Of a stretch of DNA of 64,000 bases, positions 10,830-22,333 are shown piece by piece. Below the pieces are notes generated by a model that made no database searches, was not told where the DNA came from, and saw only the letters and a program-made list of their open reading frames with translations. The position numbers and the translations under genes are program-made. The stretch comes from Branchiostoma floridae (Eukaryota; Chordata; Leptocardii; Amphioxiformes; Branchiostomatidae), in the NCBI RefSeq assembly GCF_000003815.2, contig NC_049979.1, forward strand, positions 13,611,010 to 13,675,009, in the 5' to 3' direction. Numbering within the stretch: the stretch's first letter is position 1; the number at the start of each line of letters is the position of its first letter.

Positions 10830-12435
10830 TTTAAAGTAACGATCGTGGTCTGTAGATTGCCAATTAAGAAAGGTAGCTGTCTAGAAATAGCAGATTGTGT
10901 TATTTTTGGTCGATACCTACGTCACTTCTTTTTGAATAATGGCCGGACGTGGTTACTAGTACCTCGTGCTTGTGTGGGCGGTCGGAAGTAGTTGCCATGG
11001 CAACGGCCGATCTTGCGAAATGGCGTAAGCATGGAACATTGCCGACTTGTGAGTTCAGAAAAAAAAAACGACTGTAGCAATTTGGTGAACCTCGGATACC
11101 TTAATATCAACTTTAACCCGATACAAACACGGCTATGTTTACGATGAACACGGAAAAACGCACATTTAATGATCAGAATTTTTCTTTTTGTATGATCAAC
11201 CAATCAACTAACCAATCAATCAATCAATCAATCAATTAATCATTTCCCGCGATACAAAGCTGTCATAATTTTGCGTACACGTACTTTCAGAAGACTCGTG
11301 TTCCATTATTCTTTGTTCTTTTCTCCTGCACTGGCTAAAATAATTATGAATATCATTCCTCTCATCCCTGGCTCTGCTATTGTTTGTCTTCAGCTGAAAC
11401 AAAGCGGAGGCAACTTCTCTCTGAAGCTCTTTATTTCTCTCTATCTTTACCTCTTTTGGTTTTAGCATCGTAGAAAGTGACAGAAATGACACTTTAAGGT
11501 GAACCAGTTTCTGTTCATGAGCTATAGTGTTGATGTCGCCGGAAAATGGCAGCAGGAAACCGAGGAATAGAAAAAGACGAGGCCGTTGATTTTGAGGAAA
11601 GCGCTGCAACCAAAATAAACCCTGTCATAACAGGTCACTGACTTGTGGGTTGATCCTGTATTCCGAATCAATATGATTGAAATGTTGCTTATTAATCAAA
11701 TATCGACTAAATCATCTGGCTCGAGAAGTGAAGTACGTTCAGAAGTAACTCATCTCCTCCACTGTGTTGCGCTTATTTCCTTCGCCCTCTTCCGACGGTC
11801 GCTTCCTGTCACATGTACTTCAAATATACCCCCAGCACGCCACTGACCGGGGTGCTTTCAGCTGAGTGAAAACCCAGCGCCTACGTATGCATCCGATAAA
11901 CCTAACTGCAGGGCACGGGATACCGAGACCCTGGGCGGTAAAATAATGGTTCTTACTTCAAAGGATGTATGTAACAGCGCATACTGTAATACGGCGCTGT
12001 TCAGTGAAGTGTCTGACGAAGCTTGTGACGTATGTGGCTGGATCCGGGAGGGGTTGAAGTGAATGGGGGTGGAGAAAACATTCATACCGAGAATTCTTGT
12101 GAGTCAACGGGTTCGTGGATTGGTCCAAGATTTCTGTAACCTCCGCCTCATCCCTGTTTGTTTACCTCCGCTCCGATATTCATCGCCTGCAGTGATTGGT
12201 CCACTCGGGCGTAAACTAAATTTTAGTAAGGATGATGACCAAGGGCTTCATGATTGGAAATGAATACTGAATCATAGATAAGAGCAATCATGGCAAGTCA
12301 AAGCTGCAATAGTTAATTTGTCCGCTACAGGTCGCTAATTAAAGATTACTAGTACTCCGATATTGTATTGTACCAGCCGTTCTCACAATGTGTGAAAAGT
12401 GCACTCCGGAAGGATTTATAGACTCATTCGATAAA
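10830..12435. other. Intergenic stretch, no gene supported
   Basis: The longest open frame is about 125 codons on the minus strand (11232-11609). It has a Lys/Glu-rich character but no recognised domain and no convincing splice context. Apart from the AATC repeat listed separately, nothing structured is visible. Confidence 0.45.
11199..11242. repeat. AATC tetranucleotide microsatellite
   Basis: CAATCAACTAACC leads into about six uninterrupted CAAT units, with degenerate units on both edges. Confidence 0.9.
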
Positions 12436-12552
12436 TGACGTATGACGTAACGAAACAGTGCCCAGCCAACCCTCTCATTCCCAGGGTGCATTAGAAACCA
12501 TAAGCCTGAATACTGATTGTTGCCCAGATAACGACCAAAAACGATGACGTCA
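12436..12552. promoter_or_regulatory. CRE/ATF-type sites
   Basis: TGACGTA and TGACGTAA lie back to back at 12436-12450, and a perfect palindromic CRE (TGACGTCA) is at 12545-12552. These are the recognition sequences of CREB/ATF/AP-1 bZIP proteins. They lie about 5.8 kb upstream of the bZIP gene in this window, so a control role is inference. Confidence 0.3.
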
Positions 12553-14040
12553 GAGGATCAAGACGTTGAACTGATTTCCAGGAAAATCGTGACGAAATGA
12601 GTTGGGGGGGGGGGGGAATGCGATCTTGTCATAGGTGAAAGCCTGAGTCAAGTGTGTACTCCATCTGCAGAATGAAAGACTTGCTGTAATGGCAATAGCA
12701 ATATTGCGAAATGTAACTTATGAGGGCCTTCATGTAATTATGCTCAGGTCTACGACCTGTGACATTTCAGTTCTATTCTGTACTGGATTTCCGAGAACTA
12801 CGCTGGTTTCCTCCTGGTTCCATGTTTCCTAGAAAACCGATGACCTTTCTCCTGTTCGCTTTATGATGCATCGGAAGAGTCATCAACTTACGAAATACTT
12901 TCAATTTCTGTGCCGGATCAACTGGTCTGCAGCGAGAGCAGAGAAAAACAACTGTTGTAGATTATAGTAAAAACTGACCGGTAGTACAGTAAACGTCGAG
13001 CAACGATCTGTGTTGTCTCCTTTCGTACACTGAGAAGTACGTTTCAGTCGCCAGTGGCATTGGGGCAACGTTATCCCAGTAGATTAAGATTCGATTCGGA
13101 TAGCAAAAGTGGAGTTCAGTGGCGCAGCCATCTCTGACTCATCTCTTTAATAGGCGGATATTGTTTGCACAGTCATCTCGGTACCTCTTATTCATCCAAA
13201 CAAGATCTCGACAACGGAAACTTAAGAAAGACCGACGCTGTCGTGGATTTTACCGCAACAAAAAAAACAGCAAAGAAACAGTACCCATTGGTATATTTGT
13301 TAAGAACGTTTCAAAATCAGTGTCTTCTTTTACAATCATTTCAAAAACTCGTCGATAAGGTTTCGAAATAATTGACCCAGACTAAACAATTACATTTCCA
13401 CTAGTTTTGACATGTTTTCTTTTCTCCATGCCAACTGCTTGGTGTGTGCTCCTGGCACATGCCAACGTAGGCGTTTCTCGGGGGAAAATTCATTGAAGCA
13501 AAGGATGTGAAGAAATGTGATTATTCGAAGTGGTAAGTTAGTTGCATTCGCTCCACCACGCCTGGGGGGATGGCGGTGAGTAGAGATGAATTTGAATCGA
13601 TCATCAACAAATGTGAAATAGATACCACGCAATCAATTTCAAACCAAGACCTCACACAAAAAAGGACGTGCTCTGAAAACGAGAATTATTTGAGATTCGG
13701 TACACAGCTCTCTCATTAGCTCACCATAACGTTACACTTCTTTCAAGTCTTGGTCAAATGTATCTAACCAAGGAGGTTTTTATCTTGCGATACTTTGTCG
13801 TGGGATTTTCATAACACGACACATCCACGACTGTGTCGAGAATGTCCTCAATTGGACGCCGTGAATCTAGTCTGTGTAACACAAACTCTGTCTGGGGCTG
13901 TAACTGCCCCCTTCCCGCAGAAGTGGCCTGTCGGACGTTGGACGGGCTACTATAGGTGAGATTTGATCAGGCTATCGTAAATCTATCGTACGGAAGCTGT
14001 GGATAGGCCTCTGAATTGCAATCTCCGAACAGATCATACA
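12553..14040. other. Intergenic stretch with a G13 run
   Basis: A run of 13 G residues occurs at 12604-12616. Open frames are below 80 codons and unconvincing. No exon or RNA gene is supported. Confidence 0.5.
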
Positions 14041-14147
14041 GTTGATATAAGACAGCAGTATCAAAAGCCGACCAATTAGAGTCCAATCGTCTCCCGAATC
14101 GGGGGTTGGACATTGTTTAATCGGCTTTTGATACTGTCTTATGCCAA
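14041..14147. mobile_element. Foldback element (about 107 bp hairpin)
   Basis: ATAAGACAG(CAG)TATCAAAAGCCGA at 14047-14071 is matched by its reverse complement at about 14121-14142. The outer bases GTTG and CAAC also pair, and inside them TCCAA pairs with TTGGA and CCCGA with TCGGG. The two arms therefore fold along most of their length. It carries no coding capacity, which fits a MITE or other short foldback repeat. Confidence 0.75.
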
Positions 14148-16852
14148 CGGTAAACTGGTCACATGCTAGCATATTAACGATATATTAGGTCAAGCGAATC
14201 GGCTTAAGGTTAATTTTTTAAGGAAGAGGGAGCTTCTAGAATAATAAAGAGAACTAGTCTCATTGGTAACTCAAAGGTCCAGTACGTTATTTGATACAGG
14301 TGTGTGTGGTGGGAAGTTTCACAATAACATGTTTCCAGTCAGCCTTTTTCCCGAGCCAGGTTAGCTGAACTCTGAAACGGCTACAGGAGAACAGCTCTTC
14401 TACCAGCTATGGAAAGTACATTGTATATGTCTGGATCAGTGTTAGAAATTGCGTTATAGAAACAGCCTTACTTGAGTGACCTTTGCAGCTTATCTTTTGT
14501 TTGGTCCGCAACTAGCCTGGTTACGAAAGATATATTTTGAGGTTGGGGTATGGTATCCAGGCTAATCCGCAACATGTCCAACCAGTGGAAAGATTACTAC
14601 TTCACACGAAAAGTTTGTTTTCTCTGCCACTGATTTTCTAAAGCGGACACACTCTCTCACCCCTGACTCATGGACACCTCCCTGGGAAAACTCCGTGACG
14701 AAGATGTTCCCAAAATAGCACGGCGGGACTGATGGTCAAACGAGGGATCTAGAAGGAAGTACCTGGTACAGTACTGTGGTGCCTGAGAAAACTTCCCCAC
14801 GGTTGTGGAATTCTGAAAATTGGTTTTCTGAAGCTTATCTTGCTTCTTTCGTCTCTGGTTCCACAAATCTCCTTTTTTTGGTGTAGCATTGAGCAAACAT
14901 TAATGGGTCAAAAATAGGTCAAATTGGACTACCTTTGCAACCGTAATTTTATGACAACGTCAGGAAGATTGCAGGAATTTAAGGTACGTTTTAACGATTA
15001 TCTGTTATCAGTTTCCGCTCCAAACCAAGTGCGATGCACCTAGAACTGGCTGAAATTTCCGTGTCATACAGCCATGCTCTGAACAAACAGAGTGATTATG
15101 AGACAGCTAAAACGTTGCCTTGCCTGGCTGCTACCTTTTTTCTGCGTTTTTCTGGTCACGTGTTGGCGGGGATCACTTACTGACTACAAGAATCAGTCCC
15201 ATGTCCTCTGGCTCAGAACAAAGCCGTGAAAACAGTGAGATTTTGCACTCCTTGTGCATCACAGTAGGAATGAAATGAGGGAAGAAAGTAGAGGGTAGAA
15301 CGTGTAGCTTTTACAATCACTATATCGCTTTCTTAATTCTGTTTTTTACTTTCTGAAGGAGGTCTGAAATCGTTGTTAACGTGTTCACAAGGAGAAAAAA
15401 ATCTGTCTTCGGCTGGAGAAGTAAATTTAGTTTTGCGTGCTCTCGCTGCATCGCATGTACATGCATCAGCAGTTCCAGGCCAACAAGTTCTTAGCGAGGT
15501 GAAATGATTAACCCTTATGAAATAAAGGGTCTGTCCTGTTTGTGTCGCAGCTTAGTGGATCTAATTATACCAATACGTGTTAATCAAATATTTTTGAGCA
15601 GGAATGTACAAGAATTGTCGGCATAACTTCCTCGTAGAAAAACAGAAAATAATGTCTGATTTTCTATATAGTTTCTATAAGATTCTCTTCCTCGGTATAC
15701 ATTTGTTGAAGTGATATACCACTAGTCTTAATGAACAAGTCCGTACACTTTTGTTTCTCAGTGACACTTTAAATTTAACTTAGACCCAGACAGCTCACAA
15801 TAAAATGCTACACTTCCTATTTTCTTAATTATACATGCTACTTCCTACCGAGGTAGACAGTCAATGCTTCTTTTCGACACGGCGGTTGAAATTAACCATT
15901 CAGTTAGAAGTGGGAAGGGATCTTACACAACACGTGTACACCAGCAATGAATAAAGACAACCAAACTCGTGCTACGAAAACATGAGCAAGTTTAAGATTT
16001 TAATTAACAGAAACGATAAGAATTTAGATACTGACGGTCATGTGCCTCTGACGCCGATTTAATTTGGAAAGCTGATCATGACTCATCCCAGGCCCCTGCC
16101 ATGCAGGCGGTTTCTCGGACCGAGCCAATGGTTTTGTACGTAGAATCGGTACTTTCTGTCCGAAAACTAGTCCATGACCTTGGTCTAGCTGACCTTTGCG
16201 GAACAAACCATGTCCCCATAATGATAGCCGAGTCATAGCACTGAAATAATAAACGGCTAACCTGTGTGCGTAATATCATATAAACAAGGTGGCAAGTTGT
16301 GGGGAACTTGAATTATGGACGTGGTTCTATTTCTTTAAGAATTTGTCTTGAGGGCAAGCACAATCGTAGACTTGCGGAAGAAATAGTTACCGTTGATGTA
16401 AACTCTGATTCTTGGGCCAATTTAGACAGCAGGCTTAGAACAACGATTCTGTCATCAACCATTTTTGCAGTCTGAACCCAGATGGAATAGCGTAGAATTT
16501 CTCCCAACCAGAAAGACAGCAATGTTGTAGACCAGGCATTGCGTGCCTTTTGATTCAGGGCAAATAATCTAAAGCTATAAAGTAATTTATCGTTAACAAG
16601 AACAAGGACCGCCATCTTAGCTTGGGCAGCCAACTGGGCTAGCCGTTCCGACTACAGTATGGATTAGGGGTGGGTACCGGTACAGAAAAGTCAGGTCCAG
16701 GTCCGGTTCAGGTCCATAGAATAAAATCACGGTCCGGACCAGAACCTAGATCTAATTCAGTATGTGAAAACTTGTGAATGAATAATACTCAGAACAATGG
16801 TCCGTAGTCCACTCTGAAATCTGCTTGGTGGAGTACATTGTATTTGGGTCCC
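14148..16852. other. Intergenic stretch, no gene seen
   Basis: Open frames are up to about 106 codons (16313-16633, minus) without recognisable domains or good splice contexts. No repeats of note were seen. Confidence 0.45.
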
Positions 16853-16887
16853 ACCAAGGAGCTTTTATCAGATAAAAGCTCCTTGGT
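16853..16887. repeat. Perfect 17-bp inverted repeat
   Basis: ACCAAGGAGCTTTTATC and its exact reverse complement flank a single A at 16870. The stem is 17 bp with almost no loop. It is bidirectional and lies far from any exon, so it is more likely a MITE relic or replication-generated palindrome than a terminator. Confidence 0.85.
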
Positions 16888-17289
16888 CCCACTGACGTTT
16901 TAAAATCCTACAATGTTAACTGCCTCAGTACGATTTACTGCAAAACTTGGTAGCAATTACAATGTATTCTACTCTACTTCGCTCTTGTTAAGGAAGCTTT
17001 TGTGTTGTTTTGTACCGTAGTACCCAGCCCTAGTATGGATGTTTCCAGGGAATGTTGCTGATATCTGATGCAAACTTTCAGCTTCATGTCAATAGATTCA
17101 TTTCGGAGGTAACTGTCTCACACTATAAATGCACAACGATTAGAATGATGGTAAGTGATTAGTGGGCTTGAGTGGGCCTGGAGGAAACTGAGACCGGTGT
17201 CAGGAGAGGGCGGCTTTGTTTCGTAAGGATTTATCGACAAAGCATTCGAAACTGGCAAGCGTCACCCTGTTGTAGTAGAACAGCAGACG

Positions 17290-17410
17290 ATAGCGCTGAT
17301 TGGTCACCATGTACACATACTATACGACTACACAAAAAGATTGATTGGCAGTTTGCACAATTGAAGTTATATATAAAACCGAGGCGAATACAGTACGTGT
17401 GTATTCATTT
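17290..17410 (+). promoter_or_regulatory. Candidate core promoter for the bZIP gene
   Basis: Two inverted CCAAT boxes (ATTGG at 17299-17303 and 17344-17348) precede a TATA element, TATATATAAAA, at 17368-17378. This would place transcription start near 17400. The next convincing exon begins at 18302, so a 5' untranslated exon spliced onto it would be needed; I could not choose its donor. The site spacing is good but ownership is inference. Confidence 0.35.
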
Positions 17411-18309
17411 TCCTCCCCTGCATGTAGTTTGCACCAGCTGGATGGCAGGGCAATAGTTCAAGGTCAATGGGATTGGAGATCCCAGCAAAGATGCCACGAA
17501 TACTGTATGTAATGTGTTGTTATATTCATTCAGACATGGTCTCTGACGCGTTCTGCCTAGTTTCTGATGGGATCGATGCAACCTAGTAATTGGAATTCTG
17601 CTCACTCCATTCTGTATCAGTCTCAATGGTTTCTAAACAGCAAAGTCCACTGGCCACCGACACTCGAGTATTTCTTACACGTATGATGTCTATGAAGCTT
17701 CATATGTAAGTCCGCAATCAAACATGTCGTCGGCAATAGATAACTCAGTGGGTAAGTGAAACCCTAATGTGGCCAACTTCTGATGGCAAATTATCTCCCC
17801 AAAAGCCAGCGTTATTAGTCTGGTATTTGTAAAAATGTGCTGTCATTCTTGTTACTATGTGATCATTCGAACAGCGCCCTAGCGGTCTCTTGCAAAGGTG
17901 CAGCAACTATATGTGTATGGCGATACGTTTCCGTGTGAGAAATTTGGACAGTGACAATTGACTCGCTGCTCTCAGATAAGTCCACCAATGCATTAGATAT
18001 TGTTTAGATCAGGCAAGATGAACAATATACTTTAATTTGTGACTTATGACACTAATCGAGGGGATTCCCCTTTGTATGTGCTGACGGCGTAGCCCTGTGG
18101 TCCGGGCATGTACCGAGGCTGAGGTTTCACTTTCTGACGAGACGACCTGGCCCAGGTGAGGACATTGCGTATTACCCATGCAAAGAAAATGGCTAAGGGT
18201 TTGCAAACATACACCTGTGGCTTTTGTCAGCATGGGTTTTGGGCACGGTAGAGTTGCTCAGTTGGTTGATAGCTGTGTCAAATTACTTTTATTTTCTTCA
18301 GAAACGTCA

Positions 18310-18384
18310 ATGGTGGAGATAAGATGGCCAACACTCAAGCTCTTCCATCTGATGATAGTGCCAAATGGAGTGACGAGTCCCTGA
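18310..18384 (+). promoter_or_regulatory. Overlapping upstream ORF in the bZIP leader
   Basis: An ATG at 18310, 14 bases before the main start and in a different frame, opens a 24-codon frame ending TGA at 18382-18384, inside the main coding region. Its context is weaker (T at -3) than that of the main ATG (A at -3, G at +4), so leaky scanning could still reach the main start. This arrangement can dampen translation. Whether the mRNA starts upstream of 18310 depends on the acceptor at 18301, which looks good. Confidence 0.4.
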
Positions 18385-20075
18385 GCTGTACTACCTCTGC
18401 GGGTTCTACAGACCTACCGAACTTCCAGCTTCTGCAGGACCTGTCATTAGCACAACAGGTGAAGGACTGATAATGGAGCCGAAAATCGGAATCTCCAAAC
18501 CCCCATAAAGACTCTCGTCCAAAGTTTCGTAACGTTAGGCTTCCAAGAAACCCCTTCTCTGATAGCCACCGAAACCTGGATACATATTTCATCGTCACCG
18601 CCCATGAGTAGTCGATATAATCAATTCGCCTTCAGCATTTCCTGTATAGAGAACACCGATCATTGAGCGGTATTGAATCATGTCAAAGATTTTGTCAGCA
18701 AACCTGTCGGAAGCTGCGGTTAGTCAGTTTGCCCTCCCAGATCGCCGCCAATGATAAGGTTGTGAAAGAACGTCTGTGGCAATGAAAGGTGCGTATTGCA
18801 AATGATAGCGTCAGTCTTTCTGTGTTTTTCTCTCTCTGGGAAATAAAAGTTCCGGACTTACAGTACAAGAATCAACTCCATTATTCATGTACACTGAACA
18901 CCGAACAACATTGCGCCCTGCCGTCCTACTTGAACACCACAGGACTGCCTTGATTAGACCGCAGTGTATCTGTACAAGGACGTTCTTGATCTGTATTGAT
19001 ATGTGTGCATAAAGTGAAGCAACCTGACCTTATTAATGAGATTCGCTTTGGCGCTGAAATTTACCGACAGATCTCAACTCTTCATAGTTGTATCCCTGGC
19101 AATAACTCCTCGGCAAACTACGAAATGTTCTTCAAGACAATTGGCCTTAGAAACGCGACTGATAAAAAATAAATTATTCACCCTTTAGCCCGGTTGAAAA
19201 GGCAGGTAGTTGCATTTCAGATCAACTTGTTCGACCGTGAAGAAAAACGACAAATAATACAGATGTAGTCGTTGTGTAAAACATGTTTTGCGAAAGACGA
19301 ACAATTATTGTCCACGTTTTACTACACGTAATTGTATTTAAAATGAACGTCGCCATACATAGTTATTAAGGGACAATTAGTTTCCTACAATGCCAGGAAT
19401 AGCCAGTCATATTCCGCATATAAGTACATAACTCCTCCTTTGTCCGCACAGATGTCTACTGAGGAGGACCCGCGAGCCACCAGGCGGCGGGAGCGGAACC
19501 GACTGGCGGCTGCCCGGTGCAGGGAGAGACGGAGGGAACGGGCAGAGTTTCTCCGAAAGGTAAAACAAACAAGACTGTCCCGATTTCTTTTCATTTTAGA
19601 AAAAATGCATGATGTGACGAGGCATGTTATTTTACTTTGTGAGGGATTTGGAAATAGAAAAGTTGAAGTTCTGTTGTTCAATTTTCCTACACAGGAGACA
19701 CTTCAGCTTGAGAACAGGAACCAGAGCCTGCGAGCCAACATCAGCAGACTACGTCGGGAACGAGAGCGCCTGAAACAGGTGCTTGAAAGTCACATGACCA
19801 CGCACCACGGAGAGGGGACGTCCGCTGTCCCGACAGACCAGGACATGGCCTCCAGCGGCTCCCAGGGGGCAGGGGGTGCCTGCTCTGGAGACGAGGCCAT
19901 TGCTATACTGCACGACGTGGGTAACAACTTATCCATGGGAGGATCGCTGTTGGTACTGGACGACAGGAGTGCTTCTCTGGGAAACGAGATCTCATTGCCA
20001 TACGGCCCTCCTCATCAGCCAATCATGTCACTCCATGAGTCACGTCAACGAACCAGAGAAGAAACGAACTGCTAA
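18324..20075 (+). CDS. bZIP transcription factor, Fos/ATF3/BATF class
   Basis: The protein is a nuclear DNA-binding factor expected to dimerise and bind AP-1/CRE sites. Coding exons are 18324-18458, 19452-19559 and 19695-20075, all phase 0 with GT/AG introns, giving 207 aa. Exon 1 (MANTQALPSD start, ending LSLAQQ before GTGAAG) is preceded by a pyrimidine-rich AG acceptor at 18301, and its ATG has A at -3 and G at +4. The basic region holds N61 and R69 (N-x7-R) with AAARCR. The zipper is L79, L86, L93, L100, L107 and then H114; a histidine at this heptad is typical of Fos, ATF3/JDP2 and BATF. The exon boundary between basic region and zipper matches that of ATF3 and FOS genes. The tail (115-207) is Ser/Gly-rich and unrecognised. 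Which subfamily it belongs to is unresolved. Confidence 0.85.
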
Positions 20076-21388
20076 TGTCCTTTGGTAACAATGAGAAAAG
20101 TTTGTGTTTCGTCTTATTTTAAGTGTGAGAAGTACATGGTATACCTGAAGATAAAAACATCGACTAAAACTGTGAGTGTAATGTATAACTCTGTACAGCC
20201 GTTGTGATTACAAGAAGCCTCCGTAGCTCCAATTTAAGTCAGCTTAATCATATTCGTAGTATTTCATGACGTTGTATTGTTTATTATAAAAAAATGAAAC
20301 CAGGTGTATTTAATTCTTGGAAGAATAATGTATAGATTGCAGTCAGTTTTGCCACTACTAGTTTTGCAATTATTATTTGTGTTTAACAAAAGTAACATCG
20401 AACAACAGACATAAGAACATTTCCCTGCTTCTTCTACGCGCACCTAGTGTTTGATCGAGTTTCAATTGCATATCTTTTGTTCAAATTCCTTCCAACCACA
20501 TTGGTTTGTACATGAAAGTCCCTCGATCAATTAAGGTCATTTCGATGAAGAAACATGGAAATCATGCCGTTGAAACGAGGCAAATGTAAATCCAGTGTAT
20601 ATAGTTCGTCCTATGATGAAATGAAGATATAGCACCATGCAAATTACGCAAGCTCAGAGGTAATGAGACCTAATGATAACTTTAAGGGAGTAACGAACAT
20701 AAGTTGGTTTCTCTGAATGTCTAACAACTCCGGCTTCCAGGAAAGGCTTTTTCATGTGCCCCCTTCCAGGAAAATGCCAGTGTGGGTGGTCGTATCTCAA
20801 GTTGTATCATTTTCGGTTTAAAGCAGTTTGTGTTGTAAATAGCAGAAAGTCGGAACTGATACTCAAACTGAGCTGTACCGTACTTCCTGATTGTTGAAAC
20901 TTATCTGCACTTTGATAGATGCCCGCATGGCGACTCTTCTTCGCTATTAAAGTCCGTACGAGGTCCGTATTGAGTTCTGAGCCTCTACAAGGCACCACAG
21001 GACACAAAACATACCAGAGGGGTTAACTGGTCGAGGAATATGGTTTGCGACGCAGCTAACTCGTCTGGCATATTATCTGTCTATCTTTGTCGAATTTCTT
21101 TAATTTTTCTAGCAATCCGTGGAGCCTGGTAGTGGTAGAGGCTTCCAAAGTTCCATACAGACCTCGGCGGACCTAAAGATCAAAGCCTTGGGTTTAGCGT
21201 AAAGCCAGTGTGCACCGTTAACGTTGTGATTTGTGTGAATGTTGGAAACCAAAACAAAACTCTTACCATGACGGAACTTTATCATATCCTGAGAGAACGC
21301 TTCAAAATAAAGAGTTAGCCATTATTGTCCTTTGACTGACAAATGCACCTTGATCTTTATCTGTAATCGAGGTTAAATTAAGCCTATT
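20076..21388 (+). other. Probable bZIP 3' UTR and flank
   Basis: The sequence after the stop is AT-rich and lacks credible exons. The first clear AATAAA is at 21306-21311, giving a possible 3' UTR of about 1.2 kb. An earlier variant signal could be used instead. Confidence 0.35.
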
Positions 21389-21491
21389 NNNNNNNNNNNN
21401 NNNNNNNNNNNNNNNNNNNNNNNNNNNNNNNNNNNNNNNNNNNNNNNNNNNNNNNNNNNNNNNNNNNNNNNNNNNNNNNNNNNNNNNNNNN
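21389..21491. other. Assembly gap (103 N)
   Basis: All bases are N, between the candidate bZIP poly(A) site and the CRE cluster. Confidence 0.99.
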
Positions 21492-21511
21492 TTTGTACGG
21501 AGATGAAACGA

Positions 21512-22333
21512 TGACGTCATTGTTATCGTTGAAAATGCTATCGTGAAAATGGTACGACACTAGTAACTGGTTTCTATATTAGCTACTTTTGTAGTAAGTT
21601 CTACCAGCACGAAACATGGAAGATGACGTCACCATGCATGGTGATATCATGCGCGTGGTTAACGCATGGGACGTCATACTTAATGTCAGCTTAACGTGAA
21701 TGGAGCGCCTGATACGTCACTTCCGTCCAAAAACGTTCCGAGCTATTTTTGACTGTAAAGTTAAACTATGCACTGTTCTCTCATTTACTGTCTATTAATC
21801 TAATAACTGGGATGGGTGTTCAGCATATCATGTTGCAATAGTTGTTGTAATGCAAAATTAGGTCTCCTTGGTGATGCTTGAATAAACCATGTACATCACG
21901 TCACTTCCCACTTTAAGTGACTCAGAAAACGCCCTGTTTACACAAAATTGAGTCAAAAGTTGACAAATTGTCAACTTCTGAGTCAATTTCGTGTAAACAG
22001 GGCGTTTTCGGAGTAACGCAAATCAAATAACCAGTCCTACCCACTGTCTTGTTGCCTAGAATATCGATTTAAAGCTGTCGCTTGCACACAAACAACCGCT
22101 GAGGCCGACTGTAAAGTGATTACTCAAACTAAAGGGAAACGTATGCTGTAAAATCATTGGCAACTTCCCAAGGAAAAAGTGTCATGGCTCCAACTGCTCC
22201 TGATCTTTCGATAAAAAAAACACTTAGCGGTTAATCTGTGGCCACACAGTCATCCCAACCTTTTGTGATCAGGAATTCATAAGAAATTCGTAATCTGAAG
22301 CACGGATAATTTGGTTTGAAGACAATGTGACGT
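21512..22333. promoter_or_regulatory. Cluster of CRE full and half sites
   Basis: Perfect TGACGTCA occurs at 21512-21519 and 21624-21631. ACGTCA occurs at 21671-21676 and 21714-21719, CACGTCAC at 21897-21904, and TGACGTCG from 22328. Six CRE-like sites in about 820 bases is well above chance for this sequence. These are the sites that a Fos/ATF-type bZIP, such as the gene ending at 20075, would be expected to bind. An enhancer role is inference. Confidence 0.4.
21921..22013. mobile_element. 93-bp hairpin MITE
   Basis: The two halves are near-perfect reverse complements centred at 21967. AAAACGCCCTGTTTACAC with TTGAGTCAAAAGTTGACAA on the left is mirrored by TTGTCAACTTCTGAGTCAA and GTGTAAACAGGGCGTTTT on the right. 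Arms are about 45 bp with very few mismatches and almost no loop. It has no coding capacity. The high arm identity suggests recent origin or constraint. Confidence 0.85.

Noticed and set aside
11232-11609. 125-codon minus-strand frame
   Set aside because: No recognised domain, biased Lys/Glu/Ser composition, and no convincing acceptor or conserved partner exons.
19440-20075. Continuous 211-codon bZIP frame reading through 19560-19694
   Set aside because: The interior 45 codons sit between a GTAAAA donor and a pyrimidine-rich CAG acceptor, at the exact position where ATF3 and FOS genes have an intron. Removing them restores the basic-region to zipper spacing (R69 to L79). The frame's upstream start is not an ATG.
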